This document shows positions 1 to 8,046 of a stretch of DNA of 64,000 bases, one piece after another (position 1 is the first letter of the stretch; each line of letters opens with the position of its first letter). The position numbers and the translations under genes are program-made. The DNA is from Brevibacillus antibioticus (GTDB taxonomy: Bacteria; Bacillota; Bacilli; Brevibacillales; Brevibacillaceae): positions 3,374,501-3,438,500 of the forward strand of contig NZ_SZNK01000001.1 in the NCBI RefSeq assembly GCF_005217615.1, read 5' to 3'. The notes under the pieces are model-generated. The model was not told the origin of the DNA. It worked only from the letters and a program-made list of their open reading frames with translations, and made no database searches.

Positions 1-648
1 TATAAGTTTGGGCATGATACTTATCGCTTCATTAGTAATCCTTCCCCCACATTTAAGGATTTTTATCTGATGTTAACTGACCCACTAACATTGGAAGGTC
101 CTAGTCTTTTTAGTGGACTTTTTCATGATAAATATGAAGAGACTCTTAATAGATTTTTTGCAAGCATTACAGAAGGTGATGAAATTCAGCAGGCAAAGAA
201 TATTGAACTATTTACCGATTATCGCACTTATTTAGATTTTGACATGCGTATATATCATGATACTGGTGAGACTACCTTATTCTCGAAAGTTTTGAAGGAA
301 AAATCAGGTGGGGAAACACAAACACCATTTTATGTTGCAATTGCTGCTGCATTCCTGCAAGTTTATCGACCTGGTAATGATGACACTATTAGACTTATGA
401 TTTTGGATGAAGCATTTAGTAAGATGGATGACCAACGTACAGAAAATGCGATAAAGTACATCAATCAAGTAGGACTTCAAGTAATAATTGCAGCTCCTAT
501 TTCTCAAGCTCAAGTTATAGTTCCACAGGTTAGATCCAGTTTTGTTTTATTACGTGAAGGTGAATTCCCTATTGTAATGGATGCTCATCAATTACTGGAG
601 GAAGCCTCACTAAGTGAGGTAGCAAGCACTAAGGAGTTGGATAGATGA
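1..648 (+). CDS. jetC: Wadjet protein JetC, C-terminal part (partial at left edge)
   Basis: This is the 3' end of an SMC-like ATPase; the reading frame is open from the first base, so the gene starts upstream of the window. Visible elements are an ABC signature region reading KSGGETQTPFYVAIAAAF and a Walker B with D-loop reading MILDEAFSKMD. The last part reads VGLQVIIAAPISQAQ, typical of MukB-like JetC C-termini. In the family, JetC is the SMC motor that works with JetA and JetB (kleisin and KITE-like) and the nuclease JetD to restrict circular plasmids by loop extrusion and cleavage. The stop overlaps the jetD start as ATGA, implying translational coupling. Sequence is AT-rich compared with the chromosome to the right of 3.5 kb. 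Confidence in the family is high because JetD follows. Confidence 0.9.
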   Translation, partial: YKFGHDTYRFISNPSPTFKDFYLMLTDPLTLEGPSLFSGLFHDKYEETLNRFFASITEGDEIQQAKNIELFTDYRTYLDFDMRIYHDTGETTLFSKVLKEKSGGETQTPFYVAIAAAFLQVYRPGNDDTIRLMILDEAFSKMDDQRTENAIKYINQVGLQVIIAAPISQAQVIVPQVRSSFVLLREGEFPIVMDAHQLLEEASLSEVASTKELDR

Positions 649-1859
649 ATTATAAACATAAAATAATAAACTACTTGCTCGATCGGTATGAACATAGTGC
701 CAACTATCGGGGAACGAGCAAACGATCTGTGATTTTAAAAGTAAATTCAAAGCTATTTCCCTCTTATTGGGATGACTCTTCTCCAGATTTTCGAAATTCT
801 TTTCATCTTGCCTTAAAAGAATTAACTGCTCAAAATGCAATTTCATATTCGTGGAATAAGCATGCCATAGGAATAGAAGTGGATAAAATCACATTGAGTC
901 TTTCCAACATAGAAAATGTTTATAAAATAGTCGATCGTACACCTAAATCTAGTCTTGAGGATCAGCTTCGCTCCGCAGTTAATCAATGGCATCATAAACT
1001 TCCTTTGTGGTGTAATGAGTTTATAGAAGCAATGCGAGCTGCTCTAGATTCAAAAACCACCTTGCCTATTGGACTTAAATATGAGAGCATCGAACTGCTT
1101 TTAGATATCTTCAAGCTATTGACTAGTTTGAATTCAAATGATGTTATTCCTAAGCGAGTAATTAGTAGTAAGCTATTTGGTGACTCAAAGTATATCGAAA
1201 ATAATCTAGAGCAAAAGCTAATAAAATTACTTCGCAAGTTTCATCCACTAACTAATTTTAATAATGAGAATGAAGAATTACTTGGACTTGTCGGAATTTC
1301 ATCTAATGCCGATCATATTTTTTTATCAGGTCCCCTTACTCTTAAGTATTTGGGAAATTTACTTAATCTTGATTTTTTTAAACCAGATGTAGGAGTCCCT
1401 TCCTCCCTAATTGCCGAGGCAGATATATATGAGCTTCGAGCTAAGCGAGTATTGACTATTGAAAATAAAACAACTTTTTATCTTTTGGCTTCAAAGGAGA
1501 ACACAGACACATTACTAATTTATCTTGGTGGATTCCACAACCAGGTACGTCAAAAATTTCTAGCAAAGCTATGGGCATCTGCTCCTAATATAGAATTTGC
1601 ACATTGGGGTGATATTGATTTAGGTGGATTTAAGATTTTTCAACTACTCTCCACAGGAAGTGGCGTTCCAATTGTGCCGTATAAAATGGATCTAGAAACA
1701 TATCATACTTTTTATACTCATGGGCAAGAAATGACACATGAGTACATGAGTAAGTTAAAATTACTTTTAAATTCAGAAGAATATTTGGTATTTCATAGTT
1801 TAATCAGAGAAATGCTTGTAAAGAGATTTCGCTTGGAACAAGAAGTAATCCCCCTGTAG
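645..1859 (+). CDS. jetD: Wadjet protein JetD (Toprim-like nuclease subunit)
   Basis: A 404-residue protein in which the N-terminal two thirds resemble the JetD arm region (DUF3322) and the C-terminus is the DUF2220/Toprim-type domain. The key signatures are TIENKTTFYLL near residue 275 (the acidic metal-binding position) and HWGDIDLGGFKIF near residue 325 (the DxD pair). In Wadjet systems JetD is the endonuclease that cuts plasmid DNA after the JetABC motor stalls. The ATG overlaps the jetC stop by four bases and has AAGGAGTTGGATAG before it. Length is normal for the family and no frameshift is seen. A hairpin follows the stop. The complete system should continue leftward with jetA and jetB. 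Confidence 0.92.
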   Translation: MNYKHKIINYLLDRYEHSANYRGTSKRSVILKVNSKLFPSYWDDSSPDFRNSFHLALKELTAQNAISYSWNKHAIGIEVDKITLSLSNIENVYKIVDRTPKSSLEDQLRSAVNQWHHKLPLWCNEFIEAMRAALDSKTTLPIGLKYESIELLLDIFKLLTSLNSNDVIPKRVISSKLFGDSKYIENNLEQKLIKLLRKFHPLTNFNNENEELLGLVGISSNADHIFLSGPLTLKYLGNLLNLDFFKPDVGVPSSLIAEADIYELRAKRVLTIENKTTFYLLASKENTDTLLIYLGGFHNQVRQKFLAKLWASAPNIEFAHWGDIDLGGFKIFQLLSTGSGVPIVPYKMDLETYHTFYTHGQEMTHEYMSKLKLLLNSEEYLVFHSLIREMLVKRFRLEQEVIPL

Positions 1860-1863
1860 TAAT

Positions 1864-1905
1864 TAAACCAGAGTCCTACTAATCTTTTTATACTCTGGTT
1901 TATTC
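1864..1905 (+). terminator. Hairpin terminator after jetD
   Basis: AAACCAGAGT pairs perfectly with ACTCTGGTTT across a 17-base loop immediately after the jetD stop, followed by TATTCT. It is a plausible intrinsic terminator although the U-tract is short. Confidence 0.55.
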
Positions 1906-2573
1906 TAAATTTAGAAATCCTTCTCGTGTTTATGGTGGAATGGGAAGAAAGCCTTATTCCACAAGTCTTTCAGGAGATGTGTTTCTTTTTCTTTCGAGAT
2001 TACAGTCAAGCTCAGAAAATAATATTTGACCTACATAGTTTTTTATTCTTTTATTAATTGCTTTATAGTATAGGTTAAATAACGTCATGCATAATACGAT
2101 TTTTGCAAACAAGGCTATTTAAAAAAGTGAAAGGGCAATAATGTTATCAATCCGTTTAAAATTGATTTCAGTAAACATTATTGCTCTATCCAACAAGTTA
2201 TTCGAGATACATCCTCTTATACTGTAGAAATTAATCAATATTTAAAGGGAACCTTAAATCGATTGCTTTTTTCAATGTGCACAATAATTTCACGCAACAA
2301 AATCTAGATTGTAAAGTCATCTTTGATTCTCCCAAACGATTCTTATTAAATAAACTTTGACTTTAAAAATTCTGGATCAAGTTTTCTTTTTACCAAATTT
2401 AAAAACCTCTCATCATGGGTAGAAATAAAAAATCAGAATATTCCTAAAATAAAAGAGTGAAATACAACCTTCTATCACATCATATTTTTCTAATCTTCAG
2501 AACAAATGCTCTTCCATTGGATATTAAAGAGTTCATCATATTTGTTAAGTTTCATTAATCTATCTCAAAACAT
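1906..2573. other. AT-rich gene-free stretch with a long inverted repeat
   Basis: About 670 bases with no convincing reading frame on either strand and strong A+T bias. The one clear structure is an imperfect inverted repeat: GGGCAATAATGTT (2133-2145) pairs with AACATTATTGCTC (2174-2186), with a nested pair ATCAAT/ATTGAT inside. The rest looks like decayed accessory DNA; I recognise no gene remnant. Confidence 0.5.
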
Positions 2574-3233
2574 CTACAGCTTGTCCTTTTTTACCTTTTG
2601 ACAATAGTTAAGGCATTCTACCAGTGCTCTTAAGACCGCATTTGCAATTAAAAATGGTAATGATACTGCTGAAGTGAAGTATCTGAGCACATCTTTCGGT
2701 GAAATATTCATTGTTTGTAATTCAGTATTATCTACTTTAATAAAAACAGGTAAACTTTCAAGATCTGTTATATTGTACGAGTAAAGATTACTAATTGAAA
2801 TCAAAATTAAATAAGTCGCGCTGGTTATATAAATCGATGCCTTAACTCTCTCTAAAAAAAGTTCCTTTTTCCAGAATAATATGACCATTGCGGAAGAAAC
2901 AGAGATGATTCCAATACCTAAAAACAGCATTTCACCACTTGCTGAAAAATTCACGTTAAAAGCAGCCATAACAGCTACAATTAATATACCCGAGATAAAA
3001 GTCGGTCCCAAAAAGAACCAAACAGTGATAAAAAACAATGTTTTCGAACAAAACTTCATTATTGAAAAAACCACAAACAATAAATATACTATTGTAAAAA
3101 TCATCATTGCTAAATTAGCAATTGAGCTGCTAAATCGATTAATTATCAACAAATTAAAAATTAATGTTAAAAAATACAACATTGAAATCGTAGTATAGTT
3201 GAATTTGAATCTTTTGGCTATTGTAGTAATCAT
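2574..3233 (-). CDS. Uncharacterised multi-pass membrane protein
   Basis: A 219-residue protein with about six hydrophobic segments: residues roughly 15-35, 38-58, 65-90, 95-115, 132-150 and a C-terminal one near 185-205. It ends in a basic tail KVKKDKL. I do not recognise the family. The ATG has AGGAGTGTGTA directly upstream, so translation looks real. Codon use is AT-rich like the Wadjet genes, placing it in the same accessory tract. It points toward jetD, so it is not in the same transcript. A 14-bp perfect palindrome lies just upstream of the ribosome binding site. Confidence 0.6.
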   Translation of the reverse strand: MITTIAKRFKFNYTTISMLYFLTLIFNLLIINRFSSSIANLAMMIFTIVYLLFVVFSIMKFCSKTLFFITVWFFLGPTFISGILIVAVMAAFNVNFSASGEMLFLGIGIISVSSAMVILFWKKELFLERVKASIYITSATYLILISISNLYSYNITDLESLPVFIKVDNTELQTMNISPKDVLRYFTSAVSLPFLIANAVLRALVECLNYCQKVKKDKL

Positions 3234-3249
3234 TACACACTCCTATTTT

Positions 3250-3263
3250 CTGTTTTAAAACAG
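3250..3263 (-). promoter_or_regulatory. Perfect palindrome upstream of the membrane protein
   Basis: CTGTTTTAAAACAG is a perfect 14-bp palindrome located 17-30 bases upstream of the start codon of the orphan membrane protein. Its size and place would suit a dimeric repressor, but no regulator is encoded nearby in the visible part. Confidence 0.3.
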
Positions 3264-3420
3264 TATTCTAAAACAATGTTAACATAAGATGCGAAATGGA
3301 TGAAATATTAAAAATATCTAATGTAAAATATCATCCCCTAATCTACAGTTACTTCTTTCAAGAATGAATTATATACACAACATTCAAAAAGGCTCTGAAC
3401 TATATGTATATCCCAAAACA

Positions 3421-3443
3421 AAAAAACGGCATCTCTGCCGTTT
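3421..3443 (-). terminator. Terminator downstream of tRNA-Ala
   Basis: On the minus strand AACGGCA, a short AGAGA-type loop and TGCCGTT are followed by a long T-run. It lies about 15 bases past the CCA end of the tRNA gene. Confidence 0.8.
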
Positions 3444-3457
3444 CCGTTGTTATTATA

Positions 3458-3533
3458 TGGTGGAGCATAGCGGGATCGAACCGCTGACCTCTACACTGCC
3501 AGTGTAGCGCTCTCCCAGCTGAGCTAATGCCCC
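3458..3533 (-). tRNA. tRNA-Ala (anticodon GGC)
   Basis: The reverse complement folds as a complete cloverleaf. A 7-bp acceptor stem is formed by GGGGCAT with ATGCTCC. The D-arm is GCTCAGCTGGGAGAGC, the anticodon stem CTACA/TGTAG encloses loop CTGGCAG (anticodon GGC), and the T-arm carries GGTTCGATCC. CCA is encoded. The anticodon reads GCC and GCU alanine codons. The gene stands alone with its own promoter and terminator. Its 3' end faces the AT-rich tract with the Wadjet genes, the usual orientation for an island integrated at a tRNA 3' end. Confidence 0.97.
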
Positions 3534-3574
3534 ATATGTATGGTACTTCCAGCGTTTACCGCCTCAGTGAAATC

Positions 3575-3604
3575 AGTATAGCATACGCCCGCCGTACACT
3601 GCAA
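3575..3604 (-). promoter_or_regulatory. Promoter of tRNA-Ala
   Basis: The minus strand shows TTGCAG, an 18-base spacer and TATACT, about 42 bases upstream of the tRNA 5' end. This is a good vegetative sigma-A promoter match. Confidence 0.6.
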
Positions 3605-3649
3605 GCGAAAAAATCAGATAAATCCCCGTCCCTGCTGAAAAAACTCAAC

Positions 3650-3686
3650 AAAAAAAGCCAACCGATCCCACCCGGTTGGCTTTCCT
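3650..3686 (-). terminator. Terminator of the Ig-like repeat protein gene
   Basis: AGCCAACCG and CGGTTGGCT form a strong stem with A- and T-runs on both sides. On the minus strand the T-run follows the stem, about 20 bases past the stop codon. Confidence 0.8.
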
Positions 3687-3705
3687 CTTATTCCCTATCA
3701 CTCCA

Positions 3706-6300
3706 CTATCTCACCGTCACCACAATCGGTGTCTTCTTCCCACCATACTGCACATAAATCGTCGCTTTACCCGACCCTGTCGCCTTGATCACGCCGTCTT
3801 TCACATCGGCTACCAACAGGCGAGTAGTGGTCCAGAGAGCTGGCTTGGAGACATTTTGCTCAGAGCCATCTGCATACGTGGCGATGGCGCTCACTTGCTT
3901 CACTTCACCTTTGTTCATAACGAGCTGAACGACATCTGTCTTCAAGTATTTCAACGTATCAACATCCACTGGGATGGACACGCTCTTGTCGTTGTACTTC
4001 GCTATAACCGTCGTTTTTCCGAAGGCACGTCCTGAAACGAGGCCTTTGGTTACGTCTGCTACCTTGTAGTTGCCCGTCTTCCAATCAGCCAGATTGGTAA
4101 CATCCATGGTACGTCCATCGGAGAAGGTAGCTGTCACGGTTACTTGTACGTTGCTGTTCGACTTCGTAGATACAAAGCGCTTGTCTGCTTCCAGCTTGCT
4201 TACGATTCCGACTTCTACCGGGATACTGATCGATTTGCCGCCGTATCTCGCGGTGATCGTCGCACGTCCGTTTGAGAGACCTGTTACGCGGCCGTTTACC
4301 ACATCCGCTACTTTTACCGAGGACGAGGACCATTCTGCATCGCTGGTCACATTGTCCGAATTGCCAGCAGAGTTTGTTGCGCTCAGCTTGATGTCTTTTG
4401 ATTCATTGACGTTTAAGATCAGCATGCGAGGATCAACAGAGAGATTGGTCGCTTGGTCTACTTCTACTGCAATCGTAACGGTTTTGCCGTCGAAGGTACC
4501 TGTTACGTTCGTTTTCCCTGCTCCTGTCGCCGTGATCTTTCCGTTCATTACTTCTGCAACAGCAGCAGAAGCTGTGCTCCATGTCGCTGTATCTGTTACA
4601 TCCTTGTTCGTTCCATCTGCGTAAGCTGCTGTCAGCTTAACCGTTTCGGACTTGCCATTGCCAAGCACGATCTTTTTCTTGTCTACCGTCAATGTCTGCA
4701 TGACACCAACGGATACGGAAATGTTCACTGTGCGTGTTCCGTATGTTGCTGTTACAGTCGCTGAACCTGTCGACACACCTGTGATCAAGCCTTGACGCAC
4801 GCTTGCTACGTTAGGTGCACTCGATGACCAAACAACTTTTTGTGTGACATCTTCAGCACTTGAACTTCCACCTGGATACGCAGCCTTTACCGTCACTTGC
4901 TTCGCGCCACCCACTGGGATCGCTACAGTCGTGATATCTGCGGACAAGTTTTGCGGTACATCTACATCGACAACGAGTGTCGCTGTTTTTCCGCCGTATT
5001 TAGCCGTTACATTCGCTGTTCCAGCCTTGTACGCGGATACGGTCTTGCCATTTGCAAATACGACATCTGCATTATCCGAAGACCACTCTACTTTTGAAGT
5101 GACATCTTCACTTGTACCGTTTGCGAAGGACGCGTTTACAATTACGTCTTTCTTATCCCCGCTTTTCATCGTCAAGAAAGCAGGATTGATATACAAAGAA
5201 CGAGGTACTTCTACATCTACACGTACCTGAACGGATTTGTTTCCGTATTTCGCAGTAATCACCGCTTCACCGGACTTCACCGCATGGATTTTTCCGTTGC
5301 TGTAGTAAGCAACATCCTCGCGATCCGAGGACCATTCGGCCTTATCGTTCACTACTGTGGAACCGCCGTTATTGGCATAGGTTGCTTTCAGCTCGATGTC
5401 TTCTTCCTTGCCTACATTCATGAAAATGTTCTGCTTGTTGAGTTCCAGCTTTTGCGTTGTATCCACATCGACTTTGATCGTCGCTGTTTTTGTTCCATAC
5501 TTCGCCGTAATGGTTGTTGTACCTGCGCCATAGGCCTTGATCGTGCCCTTGAGCGCATCGGCTACAGCGGTATTGTCGGAAGACCATTCAGCCTTATCGG
5601 AGACGTCTTCCGTTACACTTCCATCCGGGAAAATGGCCTTGAGTTTGATTGTTTCTTCGCCGTTCAGCAAGAGTGAAATCTGGTTTTTGTTTGGCTCCAG
5701 TCTGTGAGCAATCTCGACGTTTACAGAGATCGTTGTCGACTGGCTACCGAATTTTGCTGTCACTGTACCTGATCCTGAATTCAGACCTTTGATTGCTCCA
5801 TTTACTACTGTAGCAATCGCAGGATTATTGATGGACCAGTCTGCTTGAGTCGTTACGTCTTCTGTTGTCCCATCACTGTATACAGCTGTCAGCTTTACGT
5901 TTGCCGTGTTGCCGATCCTTACGTTCAACGATTGATCTTCTGTCGTCAGTGCCTTTACCTTTTTGGTTACATTCACACCCACTACGACAGGCTTACCCAT
6001 GTAAGTAGCTGTAATGGTAGATTTCCCTACCGATTTGGCTGTGATCTGTCCGGCATAAACAGAAGCGATATTCGCATCCTGTGTCGTCCATTCTGTCTTG
6101 ACGGTGACGTCTTCCGTTTTTCCGCTCACGTAAATAGCGGTAGCCGTCAGGTTGGTCGAATCTCCATTTTCCAATGTTACCTCGTTCTTGGACAGAACGA
6201 GTCGGCTGATTTCATCGGCAGCCAATCCTACGCCTGCGTTTCCAGTCCCCACTAATAGCAGGACGGCCAGAAACAAGAGCATCGTTTTTTTCCAGAACAT
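3706..6300 (-). CDS. Secreted protein of ten bacterial Ig-like (BID_2/Big2) repeats
   Basis: An 864-residue protein: signal peptide (MFWKKT then a hydrophobic run and a cleavage-like GLAADE near residue 28), then ten tandem units of about 82 residues to the very end. Each unit carries variants of EDVT..A.WSS.N..VA.V.NG.I.A...G.ATITAKYGGK, the hallmark of Big2 domains. There is no LPXTG motif, S-layer domain or enzyme domain, so it is probably a cell-surface or matrix scaffold. I chose the ATG preceded by GGGAGGCTAGCA over an in-frame TTG 18 bases upstream, which sits before that site. The gene is monocistronic and ends in a strong terminator. The exact function cannot be told from repeats alone. 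Confidence 0.88.
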   Translation of the reverse strand: MFWKKTMLLFLAVLLLVGTGNAGVGLAADEISRLVLSKNEVTLENGDSTNLTATAIYVSGKTEDVTVKTEWTTQDANIASVYAGQITAKSVGKSTITATYMGKPVVVGVNVTKKVKALTTEDQSLNVRIGNTANVKLTAVYSDGTTEDVTTQADWSINNPAIATVVNGAIKGLNSGSGTVTAKFGSQSTTISVNVEIAHRLEPNKNQISLLLNGEETIKLKAIFPDGSVTEDVSDKAEWSSDNTAVADALKGTIKAYGAGTTTITAKYGTKTATIKVDVDTTQKLELNKQNIFMNVGKEEDIELKATYANNGGSTVVNDKAEWSSDREDVAYYSNGKIHAVKSGEAVITAKYGNKSVQVRVDVEVPRSLYINPAFLTMKSGDKKDVIVNASFANGTSEDVTSKVEWSSDNADVVFANGKTVSAYKAGTANVTAKYGGKTATLVVDVDVPQNLSADITTVAIPVGGAKQVTVKAAYPGGSSSAEDVTQKVVWSSSAPNVASVRQGLITGVSTGSATVTATYGTRTVNISVSVGVMQTLTVDKKKIVLGNGKSETVKLTAAYADGTNKDVTDTATWSTASAAVAEVMNGKITATGAGKTNVTGTFDGKTVTIAVEVDQATNLSVDPRMLILNVNESKDIKLSATNSAGNSDNVTSDAEWSSSSVKVADVVNGRVTGLSNGRATITARYGGKSISIPVEVGIVSKLEADKRFVSTKSNSNVQVTVTATFSDGRTMDVTNLADWKTGNYKVADVTKGLVSGRAFGKTTVIAKYNDKSVSIPVDVDTLKYLKTDVVQLVMNKGEVKQVSAIATYADGSEQNVSKPALWTTTRLLVADVKDGVIKATGSGKATIYVQYGGKKTPIVVTVR

Positions 6301-6480
6301 TGCTAGCCTCCCTCGCAAGTATGAAATTTGCTGTTCTTCGAAACCATTCCACCATTACTATATCGGCAAAGTGCAAGAATGAATTTACTAGTTTTTCGTG
6401 TCAGGCGTGTGTCAAGCCTTGTAACTAGACCTTATTTCAAACGTCTAAATAAAGAGAGACTACGAGGGAGATTTCGAAGA

Positions 6481-7122
6481 ATGAAAAATCGAACGATAAA
6501 CGCACAGCGTCCTTGCTGGCGCGGGATATGGAGCGTGCTAGGGAGTGTCATGCTGCTCGGTCTGATATGGTCGGGCTACAACTGGTACCGCATCGAACAG
6601 ACGATTGAGGGAGCCAAAGCCCGACACGCAACCGTCGGCATTGTTCTCGGTGCAGCTGTCTGGGGTGAGGGACCTAGTCCTGGTCTGCGCGAACGTCTGG
6701 AGCAGGCGGCGACCCTGTATGAAGAAGGCTATGTATCGAAGCTGTTAGTCACAGGCGGCCTCGGTGAAGGAAAAACGATCACGGAAGCTGCTGTAAGCAG
6801 AAATTACTTGGTGGCGAAAGGAATTCCCGAAGAGGACATTTTGCTAGAAAGCAAGTCTACCAGCACATACGAAAACCTGCTGTACGGCCAGCAGGTCTTG
6901 GAGGAACATCATATTCAAGACGCCCTGATCATCAGCCACGACTATCATTTAGCCCGTGCTATGATCATGGCTGATTCACTGGGAATTGTCGCCTCGCCTG
7001 TAGGGACGACGTCACACGTCCTGTTTGGACCGTATCATAAGGCGAGAGAAGTACTCGCCCTCACGCATTGGGAGCTCTCTCGCCTCTGGACAGAAGTGCT
7101 AGGAACGGTGGTTCTCGCGTAA
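6481..7122 (+). CDS. YdcF/SanA-family protein (DUF218)
   Basis: A 213-residue protein with a single N-terminal membrane segment (about residues 16-34) and a DUF218 domain. The conserved pieces are GIVLGAAVWGEGPSPGLRERL, LLVTGGLGE, ESKSTSTYENLLY and ISHDYHLARAMIMA. Members such as SanA, ElyC and YdcF affect envelope integrity; the biochemical activity is not settled. The start follows GAGGGAGATTTCGAAGA. The 3' end overlaps the convergent dnaI coding sequence by 24 bases, so the two mRNAs are complementary at their ends and no terminator separates them. Confidence 0.85.
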   Translation: MKNRTINAQRPCWRGIWSVLGSVMLLGLIWSGYNWYRIEQTIEGAKARHATVGIVLGAAVWGEGPSPGLRERLEQAATLYEEGYVSKLLVTGGLGEGKTITEAAVSRNYLVAKGIPEEDILLESKSTSTYENLLYGQQVLEEHHIQDALIISHDYHLARAMIMADSLGIVASPVGTTSHVLFGPYHKAREVLALTHWELSRLWTEVLGTVVLA

Positions 7123-8031
7123 AATCTCATACACATCGACAAAATGGCGGATTCGCTCCATGATGCGAGCCGCTTTTGTTTGTTCGATCCGATTTCCGTT
7201 GGAGATAGACAGATGCTCTTGCAGTTCATTCAGCGCGTAGTTTGAAGTAAACAGCGTAGGCAAATGGTTGTTTGCCCGCTGGTTCAGTATAACCCCCAAA
7301 ATCTCATCCCGAACCCATGGCGTCAGGTTCTCCGCACCGATATCATCGAGGATCAGTACAGGTACTTCTTTCAGCAGCTCCAGCTTTCCTGCGTACGATT
7401 GATCCGAGATAGAGTCCTTCATCTCCCGGATAAAGTCAGGCACATACACCAGCAAGGAAGCAACGTTACGCTCCGAGAGCTCGCGACCGATTGCTCCCAT
7501 GATGTAGCTTTTTCCAACACCAAACGGACCGTGCAAATAAAGGCCTTTTACCCGCTCGCCTGTTCCGACTTTTTCACAGAACTGAATCGCGGCATCTACA
7601 GTAGCCAAATTCCCGGAGTCAATGACCAAGCCTTCAAAGCTCGCGTTCAAGGTCTCTTCGGAAACGTAATAGCTGCGCACCAGTCGGCGACGGCGAATCT
7701 CTTCCTCGTGCGACAGTTGCTTGGAACAGGGCGTCATCGAGCTGATAATATGTTGGTGAGCCAGCTCCAATTGAGTGCTATGCCCCTTGACCAAATTCGG
7801 GCACTCACCAAGACCCGGACAGCGCTCGCACCAATACTGCTCCTTGACCGCCGTATAGATGTTGGAGAGCGAGCGAAGGTAATCGTCTCGAGTCAATTCG
7901 GGATGCTCTTGTTGAAATGCTTTTAAATACGCAGACGAACGGAACATTTTATCTAACTGCTGATCCGGTGTCAGCAACTGACGCGGTGTCCGTTTGGCCA
8001 GCTCTTGCATGAACTCACTGATAGATTCCAC
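7099..8031 (-). CDS. dnaI: Primosomal protein DnaI (helicase loader)
   Basis: A 310-residue AAA+ ATPase that loads the replicative helicase at the origin and during restart. The N-terminal helicase-binding region contains a Cys/His zinc site (CERCPGLGECPNLVKGH, near residues 83-99). The AAA+ part has Walker A GPFGVGKSY near residue 170 and Walker B LILDDIGAE near residue 230. It starts with GTG 15 bases downstream of dnaB, so both are cotranscribed as in Bacillus. Length matches the family. Confidence 0.95.
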   Translation of the reverse strand: MESISEFMQELAKRTPRQLLTPDQQLDKMFRSSAYLKAFQQEHPELTRDDYLRSLSNIYTAVKEQYWCERCPGLGECPNLVKGHSTQLELAHQHIISSMTPCSKQLSHEEEIRRRRLVRSYYVSEETLNASFEGLVIDSGNLATVDAAIQFCEKVGTGERVKGLYLHGPFGVGKSYIMGAIGRELSERNVASLLVYVPDFIREMKDSISDQSYAGKLELLKEVPVLILDDIGAENLTPWVRDEILGVILNQRANNHLPTLFTSNYALNELQEHLSISNGNRIEQTKAARIMERIRHFVDVYEILRENHRS

Positions 8032-8046
8032 GTTCCCTCACACTCC

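Noticed and set aside
3527..3757. Small plus-strand frame across the tRNA gene and its promoter
   Set aside because: It runs through the tRNA upstream region and the downstream terminator, with no ribosome site.
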